A stretch of DNA of 64,000 nucleotides, from assembly GCF_036250695.1 (NCBI RefSeq), contig NZ_CP109427.1, forward strand, positions 2,852,001 to 2,916,000. Reading direction: 5' to 3'. The DNA is from Streptomyces sp. NBC_01497 (lineage in GTDB: Bacteria > Actinomycetota > Actinomycetes > Streptomycetales > Streptomycetaceae). The translations under genes and the position numbers were made by a program. Every line of letters starts with the position of its first letter. Within the stretch, counting starts at the first letter, position 1. The notes below the pieces were generated by a model. The model worked only from the letters and a program-made list of their open reading frames with translations, had not been told where the DNA came from and did not search any database. Below, piece after piece: positions 17,543 to 25,795 of the stretch.

Positions 17543-19040
17543 GGATCTCGGCCTCCTTCGCCGGAAGTGCCGGGAGCGGCGGGAGCGGCGGGAGCGGCGG
17601 GAGCGCCGGACGTCCCGGGAGTGGCGGCCGCGGCGGTCCCGTCGGCGGTCCCGGGTCTCGCTCCAGGGGCAGTTCCAGGCGCACTTCCGTGCCCGTGGCC
17701 GCCTCTCCCCTGCCGACCCTGATCCGCGCGCCGATCGCCGCCGCCCGTTCCACCATGCCGACGAGGCCGAAGTGCCCCGCCGTGCGGAGGTCTTCGAGGG
17801 TGGTGCCCGGCGGCAGGCCGCGCCCGTCGTCGTACACGCTGATCCGCAGCACCCCGTCCGCGCTCAGTCCGGCCGACACGGCGACCCGGGTGCCTCCGCC
17901 GTGCCGTACCGCGTTCTCCATCGCCTCCGCCACGACGCCGAGTACCTGGCGGGCCGTGGCGTGCGGCAGCGGGGGCGCGGGGTAGGTGCCGAGGCCCGGT
18001 CCGAAGGTCGCCCGTACGCCGTGCAGTGCCGCGAAGTCCCGTGTGCGGTTGGTGAGTTCCGCTGCGAGGTCGACGCGGTCGGCCCCGCCCGGCATCCGTA
18101 CGCGGCGCAGGTCCGACAGCAGTTCCCTCGACTCGGCCGCCGCCCTGCGGGCCGAGCGGGCCACCAGCTCCGCTCCCCGCCGGACCGTCTCGGGGTCCTT
18201 CGCCTCCGACGAGGCCGCGAGGCCGTCCGCCGCGAGGGCGAGTCCCTGCAGGGTCTTGGCGACGGAGTCGTGCAACTCCCTGGCGAGCCTGGCCCGTTCC
18301 TCGTCGACGGCGCCGGCGGCAGCGAGCCGTTCCCTGGCCTCGCCAAGGGCCTGGCTCGCCTCTCCGAGGTCCAGCAGGAACGTCCGGAGTGAACTGCCGA
18401 TCGCGCCGGCCGCGACGCACAGTCCCGGCAGCAGCAGCACGTTGAAGCCGTGGTCCTTCGCCACGCCACCGGTGACGGCGTACGCGCCGGCCAGCAGGAG
18501 CGCCTGGAGGACGGCGAAGACGGCGGCGCCCCGCCATCCGTAGACCAGGCCGGCGAGCAGGGGCGTGCAGATCGTGACGTAGGCGAGGGTGGAGTCCGGG
18601 GACGCGGTGACCAGCAGCAGGGAGCCGACCAGCATGTCGGCGCCGAGCAGCAGCGGGTGGCGCAGCAGGAAGGGGCCGAACCGCTCCCAGTCCCGCACCA
18701 GGGCGTACGACACCATGAACGTGACGAGTACGGCCGCGCCGACCAGTACGAGCGGCAGGCCGCTCGCGGTGCCGCGCAGCGCGAACGGCGCCGCGAGCAC
18801 GATCATGGCCATACGGAAGCCGAGCACCTGCCGGCACAGCGCCTGGAGGGCGTTGACCTGGAGGGGGAGCGGCGGTACGTGGCGCGGGGGGCGGTCCTGG
18901 AGGCGGCCGGCCGCGCGGCGCAGGACCGCCGCCGTGCCGGCGAACAGCGCCGTCGCCGCCGCCATCGCGGTGGCCGGCGCCGCCGCCACGAACGTCATCG
19001 GCGTCGCCGTCGTGCGTCCGTCGCCCTCTCGGTGTCGCAT
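17535..19040 (-). CDS. Sensor histidine kinase (HisKA_3 type)
   Basis: A 501-aa membrane sensor. About five or six hydrophobic segments lie between residues ~15 and 225. The dimerisation and phospho-acceptor helix is ERARLARELHDSVAKTLQGL (His near 256). The HATPase domain has N box EAMENAVRHGGG, G1 DDGRGLPPG, and G2 GHFGLVGM. The last ~40 residues are a Pro-Leu repeat encoded by 9-bp units at about 17573-17606. It pairs with the next gene by overlap. Its position inside the Tad operon suggests signal-dependent pilus expression. Confidence 0.9.
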   Translation of the reverse strand: MRHREGDGRTTATPMTFVAAAPATAMAAATALFAGTAAVLRRAAGRLQDRPPRHVPPLPLQVNALQALCRQVLGFRMAMIVLAAPFALRGTASGLPLVLVGAAVLVTFMVSYALVRDWERFGPFLLRHPLLLGADMLVGSLLLVTASPDSTLAYVTICTPLLAGLVYGWRGAAVFAVLQALLLAGAYAVTGGVAKDHGFNVLLLPGLCVAAGAIGSSLRTFLLDLGEASQALGEARERLAAAGAVDEERARLARELHDSVAKTLQGLALAADGLAASSEAKDPETVRRGAELVARSARRAAAESRELLSDLRRVRMPGGADRVDLAAELTNRTRDFAALHGVRATFGPGLGTYPAPPLPHATARQVLGVVAEAMENAVRHGGGTRVAVSAGLSADGVLRISVYDDGRGLPPGTTLEDLRTAGHFGLVGMVERAAAIGARIRVGRGEAATGTEVRLELPLERDPGPPTGPPRPPLPGRPALPPLPPLPPLPALPAKEAEIHG

Positions 19041-19142
19041 ACCGCCTCCTTTCGTCCGTCTCTCCTGCCCCGGGGCCCGGGACTCCGCGCCCCGCTCCGG
19101 GAACCCCGCGCCCCGGCTCTCCTCGTCCCGCGTGTCGGGGCC

Positions 19143-20045
19143 TCAACCCCCGAGGATTTGGCCGAAGTTCACCCCGGACCCGTAGTAGAAGCTCATCGCG
19201 ATCAGGACGAGCGTCGCCGGGAGCATCACGAGGGTGACGACCATCGTCGTCTTCGGTACGGCGCGGGCCGCCGTGCGCCGTGCGTTCTGGGCGTCCGCCC
19301 GGCGCATGTCCTCGGCGATCTGGATCAGTGTGTCCACGATCGGCGCGCCCAGCTCCTCGCCCTGCTGCAGTGCGGTGACGAACATCGACACCTGTTCGCT
19401 GTCGTTGCGCCTGCGCAGCTGGTCGAAGGCCTCCCTGCGGGACACGCCCATGTCCATCTGGCGGATGGTGATGCGCAGTTCGTCGGACCAGGGGCCCCGG
19501 TACTTCTCGGCGACCCGCTCCAGCGCCTGCCGGAAGCCGAGGCCCGCCGAGACGACGACCGCGAGCACGTCGAGGAAGTCCGGCAGTGTCCGTTCGATGT
19601 CGCTGCGGCGCTTGCGGGTCGCCGCGCGGATGATGACGTCGGTCCAGACCAGTCCGAAGATCAGGGCCGCGATCCCCAGCGGGAACTGTCCGCGCGCCGT
19701 CAGCGCCAGGAACGCGAGGATGCCGAGTACCCCGAACACCGCGCGGCGTGCCGCGTACCGGTCGACGGTCAGGCCGCCGGGGTTGCCCGCGCTGTCGAGT
19801 CGCCGGCGCAGGGCGTCGACCCGTTTGGGGCCCATGAGGCGCAGTACCGCCGGCGCGTACCGCATGCCGACGCGGTCGATGCCCGAGCCGACGGCCGAGG
19901 TGCGGGTCGCTCCGACCTCCAGGGCGACGCTCAGGTCGGCCGGGAGCTTGGCGTCCGCGCGGTAGAGGCGGATGCCGTGGAAGACGCCGTACACCGACAG
20001 CGCGAAGAGCGCCGCGAGGGCGAGTGCGATGGCCGTCGTGGTCAT
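19143..20045 (-). CDS. tadC: TadC-like inner membrane platform protein (GspF/T2SF fold)
   Basis: A 300-aa protein with an N-terminal membrane helix, two central ones at about 105-145, the cytoplasmic T2SSF domain (ERTLPDFLDVLAVVVSAGLGFRQAL... QQGEELGAPIVDTL), and a C-terminal hydrophobic helix. Together with TadB it forms the membrane platform on which TadA acts. It follows tadB by 93 nt on the same strand. Confidence 0.9.
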   Translation of the reverse strand: MTTTAIALALAALFALSVYGVFHGIRLYRADAKLPADLSVALEVGATRTSAVGSGIDRVGMRYAPAVLRLMGPKRVDALRRRLDSAGNPGGLTVDRYAARRAVFGVLGILAFLALTARGQFPLGIAALIFGLVWTDVIIRAATRKRRSDIERTLPDFLDVLAVVVSAGLGFRQALERVAEKYRGPWSDELRITIRQMDMGVSRREAFDQLRRRNDSEQVSMFVTALQQGEELGAPIVDTLIQIAEDMRRADAQNARRTAARAVPKTTMVVTLVMLPATLVLIAMSFYYGSGVNFGQILGG

Positions 20046-20138
20046 GGTGTTGTCTCCGTCTCCCTCATGCGTCCCGTCCCGTCCGCCGGATGTGTCCCGC
20101 TCTGTCCGCCTCGTCGGCTCCGCTCCTCGCGCACATGC

Positions 20139-21089
20139 TCACACCCGTACGGTCGACATGCGGCGGATGAGGAACAGCCCGGCCCCGTACAGCGCGAAGG
20201 CGACGACCGTGGCGAACTGGCCGAGGCCCGACGCCGTCATCCGGTCGAGCGCGCCGGGCGTCACCTGGTTGATCAGCAGCAGGAAGGCCAGACCGAGCGC
20301 CGGGACGGCCACGGCGGTCACCTTGATCTGCGACAGCATGGTGATGACCTCCCTGCGCGTCTCCTTTCGCTCCTCCAGGGTCTTGGTGAGGTTGCGCAGC
20401 GAGCTGACGACCTGGCCGCCCGCCCGGTTGGACAGGACGAGCGTCGTGACGAGGACGACCAGTTCACGGGACGGCAGCCGTTCGGCGAGTTCGTTCAGGG
20501 CGTCGTCGAAGGAGTGGCCGACGGCGAGCCGGTCGGAGACGCGGCGCAGTTCCTCGCCCGCCGGGTCGTCGAGTTCGTCGGCGGCCATGGACAGGGCGGT
20601 GCGCATCGCGAGTCCGGCCTGGGTGGCGTTGGCGAGGACCCGGGTGAGTTCGGGGAGCTGGTTGATGAACGCCTCGGTGCGCTTGTTGCGCTGCCAGTTC
20701 AGGAAGGCGTTGGCGCCCCACAGCCCGGCGAGCGCGGCCAGCACCCCGAAGAACGGGGCGAAGAACGAGCCGACGAAGAAGTAGACGACGAGCAGACCCG
20801 CCACGGTGTAGATGGCGAACTCGCCGGGGCTGAGGTCGAGTCCGGTGACGGCGATCTTGCGTTCGAGGCGCCTGCCGAGTCCGGTGCGGCGCAGCCTGCG
20901 GTCCACGCCGAGGAAGCGGGGCCGCCCGCCGCCGACGGTGTCCCCGGGCCCCTCTGTCTCCGTCATCCGGGCGATGAGCGCGCGCCGCTGGGACCGGCCG
21001 GTCGCGTACGCCTGGATGCCGATGACGGCGAACAGCAGCGCGAGGAGGGTGACGCCGAGCGTCAGCAGGGAGAGGTTCGTCTTGTCCAT
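20139..21089 (-). CDS. tadB: TadB-like inner membrane platform protein
   Basis: A 316-aa protein from the ATG at 21089. N-terminal helix at 6-28, central hydrophobic pair at ~95-135, T2SSF domain (LPELTRVLANATQAGLAMRTAL, then SNRAGGQVVSSLRNLTKTLEERKETRREV), and two C-terminal helices. The frame is open far upstream to 23381, but that stretch is the antisense-like out-of-frame reading of tadA and tadE, so only this portion is real. It starts 15 nt after tadA ends. Confidence 0.92.
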   Translation of the reverse strand: MDKTNLSLLTLGVTLLALLFAVIGIQAYATGRSQRRALIARMTETEGPGDTVGGGRPRFLGVDRRLRRTGLGRRLERKIAVTGLDLSPGEFAIYTVAGLLVVYFFVGSFFAPFFGVLAALAGLWGANAFLNWQRNKRTEAFINQLPELTRVLANATQAGLAMRTALSMAADELDDPAGEELRRVSDRLAVGHSFDDALNELAERLPSRELVVLVTTLVLSNRAGGQVVSSLRNLTKTLEERKETRREVITMLSQIKVTAVAVPALGLAFLLLINQVTPGALDRMTASGLGQFATVVAFALYGAGLFLIRRMSTVRV

Positions 21090-21103
21090 GGTGTCGGTGG
21101 CCC

Positions 21104-22624
21104 TCAGTACGTGGGGGTGGCGGGCGGGGGCACGGGCGCCGTGCCGTTCGGCGGCGCCGCGCTCCCCGGGGGTACGGGCCGGGTGGCGCCCGGGGCGGTC
21201 GGTCCGTACGGCGGTGGTCCGGCGCCCTGCCCCCGGACGCCCGCGCCAGCGCCCGGGGGCAGGGGGACGGACTGCGGCATCCGCCAGGAGTTGGAGCGGC
21301 GCGTGGCGAGCTGCTCCTCCGACTGGGCGACGCCGAACGCGGCCGGGATGTTCTCGCCCTTCATGTAGAGCCGTTCGGCGACGCTGCGCGGCAGCGGGTA
21401 GTACGCGAACTGCCCGTACACCCGGCCGTCCGGGGTCATCGGCTGGGCGAGGAAACGGCAGATCGAGACGATCCGGTAGTCCTCGTGGCCGTGCGAGTCG
21501 ACGACGGCGACCTCCGTGATGCGGCGCGAGCCGTCCGCGTGCCGGGTCAGCTGCACGATCACGTCGACGGCGCTGTTGATCTGGTCCTTGATCGCATTGA
21601 ATGGGATCTCGACCTCGGACATCGACGCGAGAGTCTGGAGCCGCATCAGCGCGTCCTCGGCGCTGTTGGCGTGCACGGTGGCGAGCGATCCGTCGTGGCC
21701 TGTGGACATGGCCTGGAGCATGTCGAGGGTCTCCCCGCCGCGCACCTCGCCGACGATGATGCGGTCGGGGCGCATGCGCAGGGAGTTGCGTACGAGGTCG
21801 CGGATGGTGATCTCGCCCTTGCCCTCGACGTTCGCGGGCCGGGACTCCAGTGTGATGACGTGGTGCTGCTGGAGCTGGAGTTCGGCGGAGTCCTCGATGG
21901 TGACGATGCGCTCGCCCTCCGGGACCATCGCGGACAGCGCGTTGAGGAGCGTCGTCTTGCCGGTGCCGGTCGCGCCGGAGACGATCACGTTGAACTTCGC
22001 CCGGACCAGCCCCGCCACCAGCAGCATCATCTGCTCGTCCAGCGTGCCGAGTTCGATCAGCTCGGCGAGGGTGAAGGAGCGCGGGAAGCGCCGGATCGTG
22101 AGGATCGGCCCGGTCAGGGACAGCGGCGGGATGATGACGTTGACGCGCTCCCCCGACGGCAGCCGCGCGTCGACCATCGGATTGGCCTCGTCCACCCGCC
22201 GGTTGACGGTGGAGACGATGCGCTCGATGGTCTGCATCAGCTGCTCGTCGGAACTGAACCGGATCGGCAGCCGTTCGATCCGGCCGCCGCGCTCGACGAA
22301 GACCTGGTCCGCGCCGTTGACCATGATCTCGCTGATCGACGCGTCCTCCAGGAGCGGTTCGAGGATGCCGAGGCCGAGAGCCTCGTCCACGACCCGCCGG
22401 ATCAGCTGGGAGCGCTCGACGGAGGAGAGGACCGGGCCCTCGCGGCTGATGATGTGCCCGAGGACGCGCTCCAGCCGCGCCCGGCGCTCGGTGGCGGCGA
22501 GGGCGGACATCTCGGCGAGGTCGATCTCCTGGAGGAGCTTGGTCCGGTACGTGCCGACGAGCAGCGACTCCTGGCTCGCGCCGCCTGCCGGTTCGTGGGT
22601 GGTGATGCGGGACCGCAGGCTCAT
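21104..22624 (-). CDS. tadA: TadA/CpaF secretion ATPase
   Basis: A 506-aa hexameric ATPase that powers Flp pilus assembly at the cytoplasmic face. The N-terminal region includes EIMVNGADQVFVERGG. The ATPase core has Walker A SGATGTGKTT (about residue 225), Asp box TIEDSAELQL, Walker B DRIIVGEVRGGE, and the His box TGHDGSLATVHANS. A Pro/Gly-rich tail of ~60 residues follows. Its start overlaps the stop of the TadE-like gene by 4 nt. Confidence 0.95.
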   Translation of the reverse strand: MSLRSRITTHEPAGGASQESLLVGTYRTKLLQEIDLAEMSALAATERRARLERVLGHIISREGPVLSSVERSQLIRRVVDEALGLGILEPLLEDASISEIMVNGADQVFVERGGRIERLPIRFSSDEQLMQTIERIVSTVNRRVDEANPMVDARLPSGERVNVIIPPLSLTGPILTIRRFPRSFTLAELIELGTLDEQMMLLVAGLVRAKFNVIVSGATGTGKTTLLNALSAMVPEGERIVTIEDSAELQLQQHHVITLESRPANVEGKGEITIRDLVRNSLRMRPDRIIVGEVRGGETLDMLQAMSTGHDGSLATVHANSAEDALMRLQTLASMSEVEIPFNAIKDQINSAVDVIVQLTRHADGSRRITEVAVVDSHGHEDYRIVSICRFLAQPMTPDGRVYGQFAYYPLPRSVAERLYMKGENIPAAFGVAQSEEQLATRRSNSWRMPQSVPLPPGAGAGVRGQGAGPPPYGPTAPGATRPVPPGSAAPPNGTAPVPPPATPTY

Positions 22625-23115
22625 GGCGTGGCTCCTGGGCTGTGGTCGGGCAGCCGGTCGAGAGGCATGGTGACGCTGCGGGTGGCGTAGCCGAGGTCCA
22701 GCAGCGGGATGATGGCGGGGATGTGGACGCGGGCCGTGATGGTGATCCCGGTGCCGGTGGAGGCGGCGGTGAACGTGGCTCCGCCGGAGAGCCAGCCGCT
22801 GATGGCGGCGTGCCCGGCCGCCTGGTAGTCGTCCCCCTCGGTCTCGCGGTAGGTGGCGGTACGGGCGGCGGCCCGCGCGCCGGTGCCCGCCTGCTGCACG
22901 GTGTACCCGGCGATGCCGAGCTGGAGCGCGGCGACGGCGACGAACAGCAACAGGGCCACGACGCCCACGTATTCGAGGGCGGCCTGGCCGTCGTCGCGGC
23001 GGGGCCGGCCCCGGCCCTCGTCGCGGCGGGGACCGGCCTGGCTGCCATCTTGGCGGGTGGCACCGGTGGCGCGGGGGTCGCGGGGCGCCGGGGCACCGGT
23101 CCTACGAAGCGCCAT
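22621..23115 (-). CDS. TadE-like minor pilin
   Basis: A 164-aa protein with a ~40-residue basic Arg/Gly-rich N-terminus, then the TadE-type anchor DDGQAALEYVGVVALLLFVAV, with the pilin Glu after it, and a ~100-residue extracellular domain. TadE-type pseudopilins are processed by the prepilin peptidase. It overlaps tadA by 4 nt and the preceding TadE-like gene by 14 nt. Confidence 0.85.
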   Translation of the reverse strand: MALRRTGAPAPRDPRATGATRQDGSQAGPRRDEGRGRPRRDDGQAALEYVGVVALLLFVAVAALQLGIAGYTVQQAGTGARAAARTATYRETEGDDYQAAGHAAISGWLSGGATFTAASTGTGITITARVHIPAIIPLLDLGYATRSVTMPLDRLPDHSPGATP

Positions 23116-23674
23116 GCTGGTCCTCCCGTACGGCGGCGCCGTGGCCCGTGACGTCGATCGGGATGTTGAAGCCCGGGAAGAAGACCGGGATCTCGACCTT
23201 CACCTCGGCGGTGGTGACCGCGCCGGTCCCGCCGCCGCAGCTGGGGTCGGCGTGGAAGGCCCCGGGCATGGCGCGCTGCGCCGCGGCGGCGCAGTCGCCG
23301 CCGACGGCAGCGGCGTGCGCCGCCTCGTCGGCGGCGTTGCCCGCGAGGGAGAAGGCGTAACCGACGAGGGCCGCCTGCCACATCAGGGCGAGGGTCGCGA
23401 GGATGACGGGGATCATGCCGGTGAACTCGATGGCGGCCTGTCCCCGGTCGCCGCGCAACGCGTCGCGCAGCACCTCGCGTCGCGGGGTGCCACCGCGTCG
23501 CGCGCGCGTGGGCGGCCCCGACGCGGCGGTGGACCCGGGAGCCGTCAGCGGCTGCGGGGCCTCACGTGCCGGCTCGGCACGCGGCCCTCCCAGCGCCCCT
23601 ACCGACGGCCGCGCCGCCGCCTGCGCATGCGTCCGCTCGGCCCGTGCCGCTGTCCGTACCCGTACCGTCCTCAT
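23102..23674 (-). CDS. TadE family protein
   Basis: A 190-aa protein with a long (~75-residue) Arg/Ala-rich N-terminus, then GDRGQAAIEFTGMIPVILATL and a hydrophobic helix, the TadE hallmark. The extracellular part includes two Cys (GGDCAAAA and PSCGGG) that could form a disulphide. Overlap with the next gene points to cotranslation. The two TadE-like proteins share only the anchor and differ in the outer domain. Confidence 0.85.
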   Translation of the reverse strand: MRTVRVRTAARAERTHAQAAARPSVGALGGPRAEPAREAPQPLTAPGSTAASGPPTRARRGGTPRREVLRDALRGDRGQAAIEFTGMIPVILATLALMWQAALVGYAFSLAGNAADEAAHAAAVGGDCAAAAQRAMPGAFHADPSCGGGTGAVTTAEVKVEIPVFFPGFNIPIDVTGHGAAVREDQHGAS

Positions 23675-23754
23675 GGCTCACCGTGCCCCCTCGGCACCGC
23701 TCGTGGTGTCCGCGACGCCGCCGCCCCGCGGGGCCCGGTCGCCCCCCGGCGCCC

Positions 23755-25068
23755 TCACGGCGTCGGACGTCCGTGCCGCAGCGCGACCGCGTCCCGGTCG
23801 CCCCGTGCCGTCCCGCCCCGCCCGTTCCGGCCGTTTCTGCCGTTCTTGCCGCCCCGCCCGTTGCGCCCGCTCCTGCCGGCATCCTCCCCTTCCGGCGCCC
23901 GGACGATGCCGAGTTCGCCCGCCAGGGACCACAGGGCCTGCTTCACCGTGGACTTGGCCTCCAGGTCCTGCATGCGGCCGGCGTCGACGGCGGCCTGGAG
24001 TTCCTTGAAGTGCGCGGGGACCACGGTCTTCGCGACGCGCGTGCCGGTGATCCGCTCGACCAGCGCCGGCTGGATCTCCGAGCTGCGGACATGCCGGTTG
24101 ACGACGGTGACGGTCTGATCCGCCTTGCGGATCTGCAGCCGGTCCCAGAGCCGGACCATGCGCCGCGCCGCCCGGACCGAGACGACGTCGGGCGTCGTCA
24201 GCAGCACGGTGGTGTCGGCCATCTCGATGGCGGCGGCGTTGGCGCTGTTCATCTGGGTGCCGCAGTCGAGCACGACGATCTCGTACCGGTTGCGCAGCGC
24301 GCTGACGATCTGCCGTACGGACCGGTCGTTGATCTCCTCGCCGCGCTCGCCGTCGGCCGGGGCGAGCAGCAGCCCGATGCCGGTGTGGTGCTGGAACACC
24401 GCGTCCTGGAGGACGCGCGGCGAGATGTCCTGGATCGCGGAGAGGTCCACGACCGATCTGCGGAACTGCACGTCCAGGTACGAGGCGACGTCCCCGGCCT
24501 GGAGGTCCAGGTCCCCGAGCGCGGTGGCCATGCCCGACGCGTTCGCGGCGAGCGCGAGCTGGACCGCGACGACGGTCGTGCCCACCCCGCCCTTCGCGCC
24601 GCTGACGGTGACGACCCGCCCGCCGGGACCCCCGTACAGCTCGACGCCGCCCTGCCCGAGGTGCCGCCGCACCCCCGTCGACCAGGCCGCGGCGGCCTGG
24701 ACGCGCTGCGCGAGTTCCTCGTACGACAGCGGGAGCGTGACGAGGCCCCGGGCGCCGGCGTCCATGGCGGCGGAGAACAGGCCGGGGCCCGGTTCCGAGG
24801 TGATCAGGATGACCGCGACGGACGGGAAGCGCAGCGTGATCTCCCGGACGAGTTCCAGTGCGGGCACCGGCCCGACGCGCTCGTGCACGAGGACGACCTC
24901 GGGCAGTTCGCCGACCGCCTCGGTGGCGAGCCGGGCGAGGGTGTCGACGAGGCTGGTGGAGTCGGCGAGCGGCGCGGCGGGTTCGGCGTCGGGCAGCTGG
25001 CTGAGCAGCGTGGCGAGGGCGCGGGCGGCGTCCGGATGCGCGACGGCCGCGAGGATGCGGGTGCTCAT
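23755..25068 (-). CDS. TadZ/CpaE-like MinD-superfamily ATPase
   Basis: A 437-aa protein. The N-terminal ~130 residues are an atypical receiver-like domain. The deviant Walker A is VSGAKGGVGTT (about residue 155), followed by the LGDLDLQAGD and VVLDCGTQMNSAN blocks of the MinD/ParA fold. CpaE/TadZ proteins place the pilus machine at a cell site. The C-terminal ~35 residues are an Arg/Gly/Asn-rich repeat, which is unusual and may bind nucleic acid or the membrane. It ends 80 nt before the TadE gene start. Confidence 0.9.
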   Translation of the reverse strand: MSTRILAAVAHPDAARALATLLSQLPDAEPAAPLADSTSLVDTLARLATEAVGELPEVVLVHERVGPVPALELVREITLRFPSVAVILITSEPGPGLFSAAMDAGARGLVTLPLSYEELAQRVQAAAAWSTGVRRHLGQGGVELYGGPGGRVVTVSGAKGGVGTTVVAVQLALAANASGMATALGDLDLQAGDVASYLDVQFRRSVVDLSAIQDISPRVLQDAVFQHHTGIGLLLAPADGERGEEINDRSVRQIVSALRNRYEIVVLDCGTQMNSANAAAIEMADTTVLLTTPDVVSVRAARRMVRLWDRLQIRKADQTVTVVNRHVRSSEIQPALVERITGTRVAKTVVPAHFKELQAAVDAGRMQDLEAKSTVKQALWSLAGELGIVRAPEGEDAGRSGRNGRGGKNGRNGRNGRGGTARGDRDAVALRHGRPTP

Positions 25069-25075
25069 GGGGCGC

Positions 25076-25795
25076 TCACTTGTCCCCGGCGAGGGTGTAC
25101 ACGTCCTGGCCGGGGCCCGGGGGGACGGACTTGCCGTCCGGCAGCAGGGCGAGCCGTACGTGGTCCGCGAAGGACTCGGCGTACGCGACGCGCTGTGCGT
25201 CGACGGTCTTCAGCGCGAACGTGATGGGAACGGCCTGTTCGGTGCCGAGCGCGCGGTCGTCGGTGCCCTTCTGCTGGAGGGCCGTGATCCGGCCGACGTC
25301 GATGACACGGGCGTCGCTGACGATGATGCGGGACTCGTCGGCGGTGGCCTTCCCGTTCTTCTGGTCACCGGCGAAGGTCGCGAAGATGTTGACCCGGGAA
25401 CCCGGGGTGATCTTGCCCGCGACGCCGGTCTCGGCGTCGATCATGATGGCGATCTCCTCCTCGTCCGGCGCGAGCGCCGGCTTCGGCACGATCATGTCGC
25501 TCTGCAGGAGCGAGCCCTTCTTGAGCTGGGTGACCGCTATCTTCCCGTCCACCGCGGACAGGTCGGTGACGGCGGTCGAGGAGAGCCACCGCTTCGGCAT
25601 GCTCACCTTCGTGAACTGCCCCTGCTGCAGCGGGGTGTACGGGGCGACGTCCGTCTTCAGCTCGTACGCGCTCACCTCGGGCCCGACCTTCGAGTCCACG
25701 TCGCTGATCACCAGCAGCACGCCGGCGAACGCGGCGAGGGCGCACAGGACGGAGACGAGCAGGAGCAGGATGCCGCGGCGCTGCCGTGAGTTCAT
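25076..25795 (-). CDS. CpaB/RcpC-like SAF-domain protein
   Basis: A 239-aa protein with one N-terminal membrane helix (about residues 9-31). An SAF-like beta domain follows (DVAPYTPLQQGQFTKVSMP, then GKIAVTQLKKGSLLQSDMI), then a second beta domain with the GKITPGSRVNIFATF turn of RcpC/CpaB. In Gram-negative Tad systems this protein sits with the secretin; here, in a bacterium without an outer membrane, it probably spans the wall-side space. It is 7 nt from the TadZ gene and overlaps the upstream gene by 4 nt. Confidence 0.88.
   Translation of the reverse strand: MNSRQRRGILLLLVSVLCALAAFAGVLLVISDVDSKVGPEVSAYELKTDVAPYTPLQQGQFTKVSMPKRWLSSTAVTDLSAVDGKIAVTQLKKGSLLQSDMIVPKPALAPDEEEIAIMIDAETGVAGKITPGSRVNIFATFAGDQKNGKATADESRIIVSDARVIDVGRITALQQKGTDDRALGTEQAVPITFALKTVDAQRVAYAESFADHVRLALLPDGKSVPPGPGQDVYTLAGDK

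Noticed and set aside
18450..21368. A 972-codon plus-strand open frame
   Set aside because: It is antisense to the histidine kinase, tadC, tadB and tadA genes, has no recognisable domain and shows the composition of a GC-rich shadow frame.
20139..23381. A single 1080-codon minus-strand open frame across the tad genes
   Set aside because: Only the last 316 codons read as TadB. The upstream part is Arg/Pro-rich out-of-frame reading of the tadA and tadE genes, which have clear motifs in their own frames.
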